A stretch of 64,000 nt of DNA from Nonomuraea solani (lineage in GTDB: Bacteria; Actinomycetota; Actinomycetes; Streptosporangiales; Streptosporangiaceae). The stretch covers positions 1 through 64,000 of the forward strand of contig NZ_FNVT01000013.1 of assembly GCF_900108335.1 (NCBI RefSeq), given 5' to 3'. The notes beneath the pieces are model-generated. The model did no database searches. It had not been told where the DNA came from and saw only the letters and a list, made by a program, of their open reading frames with translations. Positions 54,596-62,317 of this stretch are shown piece after piece; within the stretch, counting starts at the first letter, position 1; every line of letters starts with the position of its first letter. The translations under genes and the position numbers were made by a program.

Positions 54596-55692
54596 GCGTC
54601 TCCCACCTGCCGGGCGGCGCCGAGCTCGACGCGATGCTGCGCAAGGTGACCGGCAAACCGGGCACGATCGAGTCGATCGCGAAGGAATGGGTCAGCCTGT
54701 CCGGCGACATGGACGACTTCGCCGGCGCGCTGTCCGGGGCGGTCCAGAACGTGGCGAACGCCTGGCAGGGCCGCTCGGCCGATCAGTTCGACACCTACAT
54801 GCGCAAGTACGGCACCGCCGCCGGGGACCTGAAGTCGGCCCTGACGAAGTCCGCGGCGTCGCTGAACAACGCCGCCGGCGCGCTGCGTACGTCGCACAGC
54901 GAGATCAGCGCCATCCTCCGGGACCTGAACACCAACGCCGCCACGTACAAGAAGCAGTTCTTCAACAAGAACCCCGACGCCCCGAACGACGGGGCCGACG
55001 AAGGGCTGAAGAAGCTGGTCGCCCAGGCCAAGACGGACGCCCAGCCCTGGGTGAACTCGGCGGACGCGGCCGTGACCAAGGCCAAGGGCGAGATCAACCG
55101 CTATCTGGGCAGCGAGCGCGGCGTGACCTTCCGCTCGATCCCCGACGTGACCACCCAGGAGTTCGTCCCGGAGAACGGCCGGAAGATCGACTGGAAGCCC
55201 GAGCCCGGTTACCAGCAGCAGGGCGGCGGTAAGGGCGGCGGCACCAACCTGCAGGGCAACACCGGTGGTTCTGGTGGCTTCGGCGGTTACGGCCCCAGCG
55301 GGCCGCCGCCGGCCGGTGGCGGGCCCGCGCCGACCGGGCAGGTCAAGGACTGGATCGAGCAGGCCATCGCGATCCTGACCAAGAACGGGGTGCCGGCCTC
55401 GAAGATGAACGCCAGCGACATCTGGATGATCATCAAGCACGAGTCCGGCGGGAACCCCAACGCGATCAACAACTGGGACTCCAACGCCGCCAAGGGCACG
55501 CCGTCGAAGGGGTTGATGCAGACCATCGACCCGACGTTCAACGCGCACAAGCTGGCGGGGCACGGGGACATCTACAACCCGGTGGACAACATCATCGCCG
55601 GTGTCCGGTACGCGATCGAGCGTTACGGCTCGGTGTCCAACGTGCCGGGTGTGGTGAACAGCAAGCAGGGCCTGGGCTACGTCGGTTATTGA
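54592..55692 (+). CDS. WXG100 - lytic transglycosylase fusion
   Basis: 366 residues. Residues ~1-105 are a WXG100-type domain (W-Q-G, Trp58-Gly60); ~105-190 helical; ~200-245 Gly/Pro-rich; ~250-366 an SLT/goose-lysozyme-like transglycosylase with catalytic Glu284 (IIKHESGGNPNAIN), the GLMQTI motif and DNIIAGVRYA. It should be exported by the adjacent EccC and cut peptidoglycan glycan strands. No separate signal peptide is present, consistent with T7SS export. Could serve local wall opening for the secretion machine, or act on other cells; position inside the core operon favours the former. Confidence 0.88.
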   Translation: MSVSHLPGGAELDAMLRKVTGKPGTIESIAKEWVSLSGDMDDFAGALSGAVQNVANAWQGRSADQFDTYMRKYGTAAGDLKSALTKSAASLNNAAGALRTSHSEISAILRDLNTNAATYKKQFFNKNPDAPNDGADEGLKKLVAQAKTDAQPWVNSADAAVTKAKGEINRYLGSERGVTFRSIPDVTTQEFVPENGRKIDWKPEPGYQQQGGGKGGGTNLQGNTGGSGGFGGYGPSGPPPAGGGPAPTGQVKDWIEQAIAILTKNGVPASKMNASDIWMIIKHESGGNPNAINNWDSNAAKGTPSKGLMQTIDPTFNAHKLAGHGDIYNPVDNIIAGVRYAIERYGSVSNVPGVVNSKQGLGYVGY

Positions 55693-55731
55693 TCCGACCT
55701 AGCGCAGGCCCTGCTGGGCTTTTACCTCAGT

Positions 55732-57834
55732 TCAGCCGCAGTTCGCCCAGTCGACGCTGGTGCTCTGCCCACCGGCGCTGCCGGAGACGCGGACGCACTT
55801 GCCCTTCGCGGGCGCCTTGACCGGGCCGGCGTAGTACTCGTAGCTGCCGCTGTCCGACGGGCTGGCGCCGCCGCGCACTTCCAGCGTGACGCTGACCGGG
55901 GTGCGCTTGCCGATGTCCGTGGTCTTCATCGTGACCGCGCAGTTCTGGCCGGTGCCGTTGTTCCAGAGCTGGTACGTCACGCCGCCGGAGAACGCGCTCT
56001 GACGCTGCACCGCGAAGCCCGGGCCGCACACTTCCGTGGGCGTGTGCGGGTTCGTGGTCGGAGTCGGCTTGGTCGGCGTCGGAGTCGGAGTCGGCTTGGG
56101 CGTCGGCCTGGCCGTCGTCTTCGTGGGCGTGGGTTTCGGCGTCGGCTTCGGCGTGGGCTTCGCCGACGTCTTGGTCGGCGTGGGCTTGGCCTCCGTCTCG
56201 GTGGGAGTCGGCTTCGGCTCCTCCGACGGCTTCTGCTCCTCGGTCGGCGTCGGAGTCGGGGTGGGGTCCGGCTCCTTCGTCGGCGTCTTGGTCGGCTCCA
56301 CCGTCTTGGTGACGGTCGCCGTGGGCTTGCTCTCCTGCTTCTCGGTCGGCGTGGGCCGCGCGGTGGTCGTCTGCGCCGCCGGCTGCGTGGGCACCGCGAC
56401 CGGCTGCGAGGGCAGCGGGGCCGCGGTGGTGGGCGGAGCGGTCAGCTCCGGCACGCTGGGCGGCGAGACCGACGAGTAGTCGGTGGGCAGCACCAGCGGG
56501 CCGACACCGGCCTCATCCGGGTTGTTCGTGGCGGCCCAGGGCACCGTGGCCTCGGGCTGCGTCTGCTGCGGGGCGCCGACGCCGGCGGGGTCGGTGCCCT
56601 GCGGGGCGGCCGTGACCGGGGCGCTGGCCGGGACGGGGATCCCGTCGGCGTTGACCTGCGCCACGGAGGCCGGGTTGACCTGCTGCAGCTTGACGTACCT
56701 GTTGGCGCCCCAGAGGCCCAGGACCGAGACCAGCGCGACCACGGCGACTCCGGCGGCCAGGCCCAGGGGGAAGCCCCTGCGCGGCGTCGGAGAGGACGCT
56801 CTGCCCCCTTGCACCGCTTCGAGCCTGATCTGGTTCGGCGGCGGCTGCTCGGCCTCCGGCGGGCCCCACATGGGCTTCTCGGCCTGGTGCGGCACCGGCA
56901 TGTTCGGCGGCGGGCCCTGCATGGGGGGACCCTGCATCGGGGGGCCCTGGTGCACGGGCGGGCCGTACATCGGCGGGCCCTGCATGGGGGGACCCTGCAC
57001 GGGCGGCGGGGCCTGCATCGGCACCTGCGGGGGCGCCACCGGGACGCCCACGATGGGCGGCCCGTCCAGGGCCGGCTTGCCCGGCTTGGCGCCGGCGGCG
57101 TCGCCGAGCACCTGCATGAGCGCGCTGTACGTGGTCGGCCGCGGCCCGACGTCCTTGGCCAGGGCCGACGTCAGCACCCTGAGCATCGGCTCTTCGGCGA
57201 TGCCCACCTCGGGCTCGGCGTTCAGCACCGCTTCCCGGTCGGCGAACGGCGGCTTGCCGGTGCCCGCGAACACGACCGTGGCCGCCCAGGCGAACACGTC
57301 CGCGTACGGGCCGTACTGCAGGCCCTCCAACTGCTCGGGAGCCTGGTACGAGACCTCGCCCACGGGCTCGCCCACCGCCGCGTCGGTCACCCGGGGGCCC
57401 TCGGCGCCCATGATGACGTTGTGCGGCGTGAGCGACCGGTGCGACAGACCCGCGAGGTGCACGGCCGACAGCGCGGTCAGCACGCCGACCGCGACCCGCT
57501 CGAGCGCGTCGCCGGCCAGCGGCTCGCCCTCGGCGATGGTCTGGGCCAGGCTCTTGCCCTCGACGTACTCGCGCACGATGTAGGGCCGGTCGTCGAGGAA
57601 GCCGGCGTCGAGCATCCTGGCGACGTACGAGCTGGACACTCGCTTGGCGCCTAGATACTTGGTCAGGGCCTCCTGGCCCGGCTCCGGCTCGGCGGGGAGC
57701 AGCTTGATGGCGACCAAGGGCGCTTCATCGGACTCTCGTCCGAGGAAGACCTCCCCTCGCGGCCCCTCTCCCAGCAGCCCGACAATGCTGAAAGCGCCGA
57801 TCCGTTCTGGATCTCCAGGGCGCAAAGGGTGCAT
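55732..57834 (-). CDS. Transmembrane Ser/Thr kinase homologue, probable pseudokinase
   Basis: 700 residues. N-terminal kinase fold with glycine loop GEGPRGEV (22-29) and VAIK Lys44. The catalytic loop is SHRSLTPHN (Ser134 instead of Asp), and the DFG motif is D-A-A (151-153). Thus ATP-binding Lys is kept while the catalytic base is lost. A Pro/Gly/Met-rich linker, one membrane helix (~360-385) and an extracellular TPTPTPKP stalk lead to a small C-terminal beta domain with four cysteines (VCGPGFAVQRQSAFSGG ... CVRVSG ... DWANCG). ATG 57834 chosen (AAAGG upstream). It is convergent with the transglycosylase operon. Confidence 0.85.
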   Translation of the reverse strand: MHPLRPGDPERIGAFSIVGLLGEGPRGEVFLGRESDEAPLVAIKLLPAEPEPGQEALTKYLGAKRVSSSYVARMLDAGFLDDRPYIVREYVEGKSLAQTIAEGEPLAGDALERVAVGVLTALSAVHLAGLSHRSLTPHNVIMGAEGPRVTDAAVGEPVGEVSYQAPEQLEGLQYGPYADVFAWAATVVFAGTGKPPFADREAVLNAEPEVGIAEEPMLRVLTSALAKDVGPRPTTYSALMQVLGDAAGAKPGKPALDGPPIVGVPVAPPQVPMQAPPPVQGPPMQGPPMYGPPVHQGPPMQGPPMQGPPPNMPVPHQAEKPMWGPPEAEQPPPNQIRLEAVQGGRASSPTPRRGFPLGLAAGVAVVALVSVLGLWGANRYVKLQQVNPASVAQVNADGIPVPASAPVTAAPQGTDPAGVGAPQQTQPEATVPWAATNNPDEAGVGPLVLPTDYSSVSPPSVPELTAPPTTAAPLPSQPVAVPTQPAAQTTTARPTPTEKQESKPTATVTKTVEPTKTPTKEPDPTPTPTPTEEQKPSEEPKPTPTETEAKPTPTKTSAKPTPKPTPKPTPTKTTARPTPKPTPTPTPTKPTPTTNPHTPTEVCGPGFAVQRQSAFSGGVTYQLWNNGTGQNCAVTMKTTDIGKRTPVSVTLEVRGGASPSDSGSYEYYAGPVKAPAKGKCVRVSGSAGGQSTSVDWANCG

Positions 57835-57973
57835 GCCCAAACCTTTCACCAGCAAAGCATGATCGGAGCACATCTAACCAGATTCGTCACATACGCATCA
57901 GGGGTTTCGGCCTGTACCCGACAATTCACGTTGCCTTTTCCTTGCGGACGCAGTTGCGGGTGCAGTCAGCCGA

Positions 57974-59116
57974 TCACTCGGAGCGGCCGGGACGCCAGCC
58001 TCGGCGCTGTCCCATCGGGACCACGGCGCGGATGACCGTCAAGAGCAGCGCCAGCCCCAGAGCGCAGCCGGCGATGAGCACGGCCAGGTCGATCGCGTCC
58101 TGATCCACGGGCGGCGCATGCGTGATGGCACTGGCGGGCAGCGGGCTGGGCGGCGGGGGCGCGACCACGGGGGCGTTGGCCGGCTCGTTCGGCAGGATCG
58201 CGCTGACGGCGAGCAGCGGGTTGACCATGCCCGCCCCCTTGCCCGCGCCCGTGGCGCCGTCGGCGGTGGCGATGATGCGCTGGCGTATCTGGGCCTGGTC
58301 CAGCTTGGGGTAGCGGGCCCGGACGAGCGCCGCGACGCCCGCCACGTACGGGGCGGCGTAGCTGGTGCCGTCGAGCTCCTTGTTGTAGGCCCGCCCGGCC
58401 CAGGTGGACGTGACGTTCTCGCCGGGACCTATCACGGAGACGGGCGTCTTGGTGTTGGAGAACTCCGCCAGCGTGCCGTTCGGCCCCGCCGCGCCCACCG
58501 CGAGCACGCCTTCGTAGCTGGCCGGGTAGGCGGGCGAGGGGACGCCGTCCTCGTTCGTGACGTTTCCCGCGGCGGCCACGATGACCGCGTCCTTGGCGAG
58601 CGCGTACTGGACGGCCGCCTCCAGCTCGGAGTGCGCGAACGTCTTGCTCGACACGTTGATGACCTTGGCGCCGTGGTCGGCGGCCGCCTTGATGCCCTTG
58701 ATCAGCAGCCGGGTGTCGGCGTCGCGCTCGGTGTCGGTGAACTTGTACGACAGCAGCGTCGCCCCCGGCGCCATGCCGTAGAACAGCACGCCCCGCATGT
58801 ATTGAGCGCCGATGATGCCCGCCACGGCGGTCCCGTGCCCGACGCAGTCGCGGTAGCCGGAGCCGACCAGGTCGGCCTTGCCGCCCAGGCGGATCTGGGG
58901 ATGGTCGAGGTCGACGCCGGTGTCGATGACGGCGACCTTCACGCCCGCGCCGGTGGACAGCGGCCAGACGCGCTTGGGGTCGAGCCGCTTCTGGGCCCAG
59001 GACTCGCCGATCTCCATGGTGCCCCTGGCCGGGTCGCAGGCGACGGCCTTTGCGATGCTGGGCACCAGCGGGACCTGCAGGGCGAGCGCGCTCGCCACGA
59101 GGGCGCGACCAATCAT
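57974..59116 (-). CDS. mycP: Mycosin, T7SS subtilisin-like protease
   Basis: 380-residue S8 peptidase with signal peptide (to ~24), catalytic triad Asp65 (VIDTGVD), His94 (GHGTAVAG) and Ser252 (GTSYAAPYVAG), oxyanion Asn185, a Pro-rich linker, and a C-terminal membrane helix (DLAVLIAGCALGLALLLTVI). Mycosins cap the T7SS complex on the outside and are needed for its stability. No long N-terminal propeptide. Same strand and 139 nt upstream of the pseudokinase gene. Confidence 0.93.
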   Translation of the reverse strand: MIGRALVASALALQVPLVPSIAKAVACDPARGTMEIGESWAQKRLDPKRVWPLSTGAGVKVAVIDTGVDLDHPQIRLGGKADLVGSGYRDCVGHGTAVAGIIGAQYMRGVLFYGMAPGATLLSYKFTDTERDADTRLLIKGIKAAADHGAKVINVSSKTFAHSELEAAVQYALAKDAVIVAAAGNVTNEDGVPSPAYPASYEGVLAVGAAGPNGTLAEFSNTKTPVSVIGPGENVTSTWAGRAYNKELDGTSYAAPYVAGVAALVRARYPKLDQAQIRQRIIATADGATGAGKGAGMVNPLLAVSAILPNEPANAPVVAPPPPSPLPASAITHAPPVDQDAIDLAVLIAGCALGLALLLTVIRAVVPMGQRRGWRPGRSE

Positions 59117-59206
59117 GTCGAAAAAGGGTAGCTTGCCCGATTCCGATTTGTGGCATTGCTCAACGGTTGAAGCCCCGGCGTCCTTGCCAGGGCCCCCGAC
59201 CGTTGC

Positions 59207-59479
59207 CTATTTCGTGGCGGACTCGATGTTCTGGCGGTAGGTGCCGATGACCCGCGAAGCCTCCTGGAGCTCCTCGGTCATGCGCTGGAACGCCGTGCGG
59301 TAGTTCTGCCACGACTGCTGGAACCGCTGCGCGCCCGGCCCGGTCCACGCGGTGCCGACCTTGGCGGCCTCGCGGTCGAGTGCGGCCATCGTGGTGCGGA
59401 CCGCCTCCGACTGCTGCGTGAACTGCGTGGACATCTGCTGCATTTCCGCCGGATCGCCGCCGAGCATGCTCTGGCTCAT
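59207..59479 (-). CDS. WXG100-family ESX protein
   Basis: 90 residues, textbook WXG100 length, with W-T-G (Trp45-Gly47) between two helices. AGGAGG lies 6 nt before the ATG. Located 90 nt upstream of mycP on the same strand; it is a third clear ESX protein of the locus and is probably a secreted dimer subunit. Confidence 0.92.
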   Translation of the reverse strand: MSQSMLGGDPAEMQQMSTQFTQQSEAVRTTMAALDREAAKVGTAWTGPGAQRFQQSWQNYRTAFQRMTEELQEASRVIGTYRQNIESATK

Positions 59480-59605
59480 GCATACCTCCTGGGAGCTGTG
59501 AAAGCGCCCTCACACTAAGGGGGCCCACCGGTCGTCGCTCCTGTTATGCCGAGCGGCTATGGTCTACCCGAGGATTGTTCGGATCGCATGGGGAGCTGTC
59601 GGTTC

Positions 59606-60325
59606 ATGCGCGAGGTCGTGGTCACCGGCGGGGGAACCGGCATCGGCTACGCGATCGCGGAGGCGTTCGTCTCGCTCGGCGACCACGTGACCATCACCGG
59701 CCGCCGCGAGCAGGTGCTGAAGGAGGCCGCTGCGCGCCTCGGAGCGTCCTGCGTGCCGTTCAACGCCGCCAGCCCCGTCGCCGTCAACGAGGCACTGCCG
59801 CACCTGCCCGAGCGGGTCGACGTGCTGGTCAACAATGCCGGCGGCAACACCAACCTCGACCGCAGGCAGTCCGCGGACCTGATGAACGTGGCCGAGGCGT
59901 GGTGGGCCAACCTCAACGCCAACCTCATGTCCGCCGTGCTCGTCACGACCGCGCTGGCGCCGCGCATGGGCAAGGGCGGGCGCGTCATCTCGATCGGCTC
60001 GATCGCCGCGCGGGGCACGGGGTCCGGCTCGTACGGCGCCGCCAAGGCCGCCATGGAGTCCTGGACCGCCGACCTGGCCGCCGAGCTGGGCCCGAGGGGC
60101 ATCACCGCGAACGTCGTCGCCCCCGGCCTCGTCGTCGACACCGAGTTCTTCCGCGGCCGCCTGACCGACGACGGCATCAGGGCGCGGGTGGAGAACACAC
60201 GCAACGGGCGGCCTGGCACTCCATCTGACGTGGCGGATAGCGTTCTTTTCCTGGCCTCCGCGGGAGCCAGGCATGTCACGGGGCAGGTCGTACACGTCAA
60301 CGGCGGCGCGTACCTGGGCCGCTGA
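59606..60325 (+). CDS. SDR-family oxidoreductase
   Basis: 239-residue short-chain dehydrogenase/reductase. NAD(P)-binding TGGGTGIG, NNAGG, catalytic Ser in IGSIAARG and the YxxxK in GSYGAAKAA. A FabG-like fold, but substrate unknown. ATG 59606 chosen because GGGGAG lies 10 nt upstream; ATG 59588 would add six residues. It precedes accA by 49 nt and may be co-transcribed. Confidence 0.86.
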   Translation: MREVVVTGGGTGIGYAIAEAFVSLGDHVTITGRREQVLKEAAARLGASCVPFNAASPVAVNEALPHLPERVDVLVNNAGGNTNLDRRQSADLMNVAEAWWANLNANLMSAVLVTTALAPRMGKGGRVISIGSIAARGTGSGSYGAAKAAMESWTADLAAELGPRGITANVVAPGLVVDTEFFRGRLTDDGIRARVENTRNGRPGTPSDVADSVLFLASAGARHVTGQVVHVNGGAYLGR

Positions 60326-60335
60326 GGGCTTTTCC

Positions 60336-60359
60336 AGAAGCTTTCCCAGAAGCTTTCCC
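60336..60359. repeat. 12-bp tandem repeat (two copies)
   Basis: AGAAGCTTTCCC twice in succession, with a partial third, between the SDR stop and the accA ribosome site. Probably replication slippage. Confidence 0.85.
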
Positions 60360-60374
60360 AGAAAGGACGAGGGT

Positions 60375-62120
60375 GTGCGGAAGGTTCTGATCGCGAACCG
60401 CGGCGAGATCGCCGTGCGGGTGGCCCGCGCGTGCGCGGACGCGGGGATCGGCAGTGTGGCCGTGTACGCCGACCAGGATCTCGACGCCCTGCACGCCAAG
60501 GTGGCCGACGAGGCGTACGCGCTGGGCGGCCAGACCCCCGCCGAGACCTACCTGGACATCGGCAAGCTGCTCGACGTCGCCCGGCGCTCCGGCGCGGACG
60601 CCGTGCATCCCGGCTACGGCTTCCTGGCCGAGAACGCCTCCTTCGCCCAGGCCGTCATCGACGCCGGTCTCGTCTGGATCGGCCCGCCCCCGGCCGCGAT
60701 CGCCGCGCTCGGCGACAAGGTGCAGGCCAGGCACATCGCCCAGAAGGTCGGCGCGCCACTGGTCGCCGGCACCAAGGACCCGGTGTCCGGGGCCGACGAG
60801 GTGGTGGCGTTCGCCGAGGAGCACGGGCTGCCGATCGCGATCAAGGCCGCGTACGGCGGCGGCGGGCGCGGCATCAAGGTGGCCCGCCGCCTGGAGGAGG
60901 TCGCCGAGCTGTACGAGTCCGCCGTGCGCGAGGCGGTCGCGGCGTTCGGGCGCGGCGAGTGCTTCGTCGAGCGCTACCTCGACCGGCCGCGCCACGTCGA
61001 GACGCAGTGCCTGGCCGACCGCGACGGCAACGTGGTCGTGGTCAGCAGCCGCGACTGCTCGCTCCAGCGCCGCCACCAGAAGCTGGTGGAGGAGGCGCCG
61101 GCGCCGTTCCTGAGCGAGGAGCAACTGGAGATCCTCTACTCCAGCTCCAAGGCCATCCTCAAGGAGGCCGGTTATGTCGGGGCCGGCACGTGCGAGTTCC
61201 TCGTCGGGCAGGACGGGACCATCTCCTTCCTGGAGGTGAACACCCGGCTGCAGGTCGAACACCCGGTCACCGAGGAGGTGTCGGGGATCGACCTGGTGCG
61301 GGAGATGTTCAGGATCGCCGACGGTGAGCCGCTGGGCTATGACGACCCGGTGCTGCGCGGGCACTCGATCGAGTTCCGGATCAACGCCGAGGACGCGGGG
61401 CGCAACTTCCTGCCCGCGCCCGGCACTTTGACCGTCATGCGCGCGCCCGCCGGGCCCGGGGTGCGGCTCGACGCCGGGTATGAGGCCGGGATGACGGTGC
61501 CGGGGACGTTCGACTCGCTGGTGGCCAAGCTGATCGTGACCGGGCGGACGCGGCGGGAGGCGCTGGAGAGGTCGCGGCGGGCGCTGGCCGAGTTCGAGAT
61601 CTCGGGGATGCCGACCGTGCTGCCGTTCCATCGGGCCGTGGTGGACGATCCGGCTTTTGTTTCGTCGCCGTTCTCCGTACATACGCGGTGGATCGAAACG
61701 GAGTGGGACAACCCGGTCGAACCGTACAGCGAGGAAGTCGCTTCCGCTTCCGGTTCCGCCCGGGAGACGGTGACGGTGGAGGTCGGGGGCAAGCGGCTGG
61801 AGGTCGTCCTGCCCGCCGGCCTCGGCACCTCGGCCCCGGCACCCGCCGCCGGACGTACGCCCCGGCGGGCCGGCGGCGGGGCCAAGAAGGCGGCCGCGGG
61901 CGGAGACTCGCTGGTCAGCCCGATGCAGGGGACGATCGTCAAGGTCGTGGCCTCGGATGGCGATGCGGTGAGCGAGGGCGACACCGTGGTGGTGCTGGAG
62001 GCCATGAAGATGGAGCAGCCGCTGACGGCCCACAAGTCGGGCACGATCACGGGGCTGACGGCGGCGGTCGGCCAGACGGTCACCTCGGGCGCCGCCATCT
62101 GCGAGATCAAGGACACCTGA
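60375..62120 (+). CDS. accA: Acyl-CoA carboxylase alpha subunit (biotin carboxylase + BCCP)
   Basis: 581 residues. Biotin carboxylase domain (1 to ~445): KVLIANRGEIAVRVARA, ATP-grasp loop AYGGGGRGIKVA, HVETQCLADRDGNVV, EVNTRLQVEHPVTE. A linker and a C-terminal biotinyl domain with EAMKMEQ, biotin on Lys545. It carboxylates biotin and hands it to a beta subunit, probably AccD-AccE at 14.4-16.2 kb; BirA (6.4 kb) should biotinylate it. GTG 60375 preceded by GAAAGGACGAGG. Confidence 0.94.
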   Translation: MRKVLIANRGEIAVRVARACADAGIGSVAVYADQDLDALHAKVADEAYALGGQTPAETYLDIGKLLDVARRSGADAVHPGYGFLAENASFAQAVIDAGLVWIGPPPAAIAALGDKVQARHIAQKVGAPLVAGTKDPVSGADEVVAFAEEHGLPIAIKAAYGGGGRGIKVARRLEEVAELYESAVREAVAAFGRGECFVERYLDRPRHVETQCLADRDGNVVVVSSRDCSLQRRHQKLVEEAPAPFLSEEQLEILYSSSKAILKEAGYVGAGTCEFLVGQDGTISFLEVNTRLQVEHPVTEEVSGIDLVREMFRIADGEPLGYDDPVLRGHSIEFRINAEDAGRNFLPAPGTLTVMRAPAGPGVRLDAGYEAGMTVPGTFDSLVAKLIVTGRTRREALERSRRALAEFEISGMPTVLPFHRAVVDDPAFVSSPFSVHTRWIETEWDNPVEPYSEEVASASGSARETVTVEVGGKRLEVVLPAGLGTSAPAPAAGRTPRRAGGGAKKAAAGGDSLVSPMQGTIVKVVASDGDAVSEGDTVVVLEAMKMEQPLTAHKSGTITGLTAAVGQTVTSGAAICEIKDT

Positions 62121-62128
62121 CGGCTCCT

Positions 62129-62182
62129 TGGCCTTGGTAGGCCACTCTTCGTCTCCATGGCCTTGGTAGGCCACTCTTCGTC
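62129..62182. repeat. 25-bp direct repeat pair downstream of accA
   Basis: The 25-bp unit starting TGGCCTTGGTAGGCC and ending CACTCTTCGTC occurs at 62129-62153 and 62158-62182, separated by TCCA (period 29). Each includes GGCC-6-GGCC. Lies 9 nt after the accA stop. Confidence 0.93.
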
Positions 62183-62196
62183 GGCCTCCTTTAAGC

Positions 62197-62228
62197 CACG
62201 ATGTGCACCTGCTTAGGGCACGATGTGC
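62197..62228. repeat. CACGATGTGC direct repeats
   Basis: CACGATGTGC at 62197-62206 and 62219-62228, spaced 22 bp (two helical turns), about 90 nt before the start of the next gene. Candidate tandem regulator sites. Confidence 0.6.
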
Positions 62229-62317
62229 GCTCGCGCGCCTCCAGACGGGTAGCGTGCCCAGTGAGGAACTTTGCCGACCGCCCGTTCGTCCTCATGGGCG
62301 AAGGAGGCTTGCTGCCA

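Noticed and set aside
55693..55731. Hairpin GCAG/CTGC followed by TTTT between the transglycosylase and pseudokinase genes as terminator
   Set aside because: The stem is only four or five pairs; too weak to list as a terminator.
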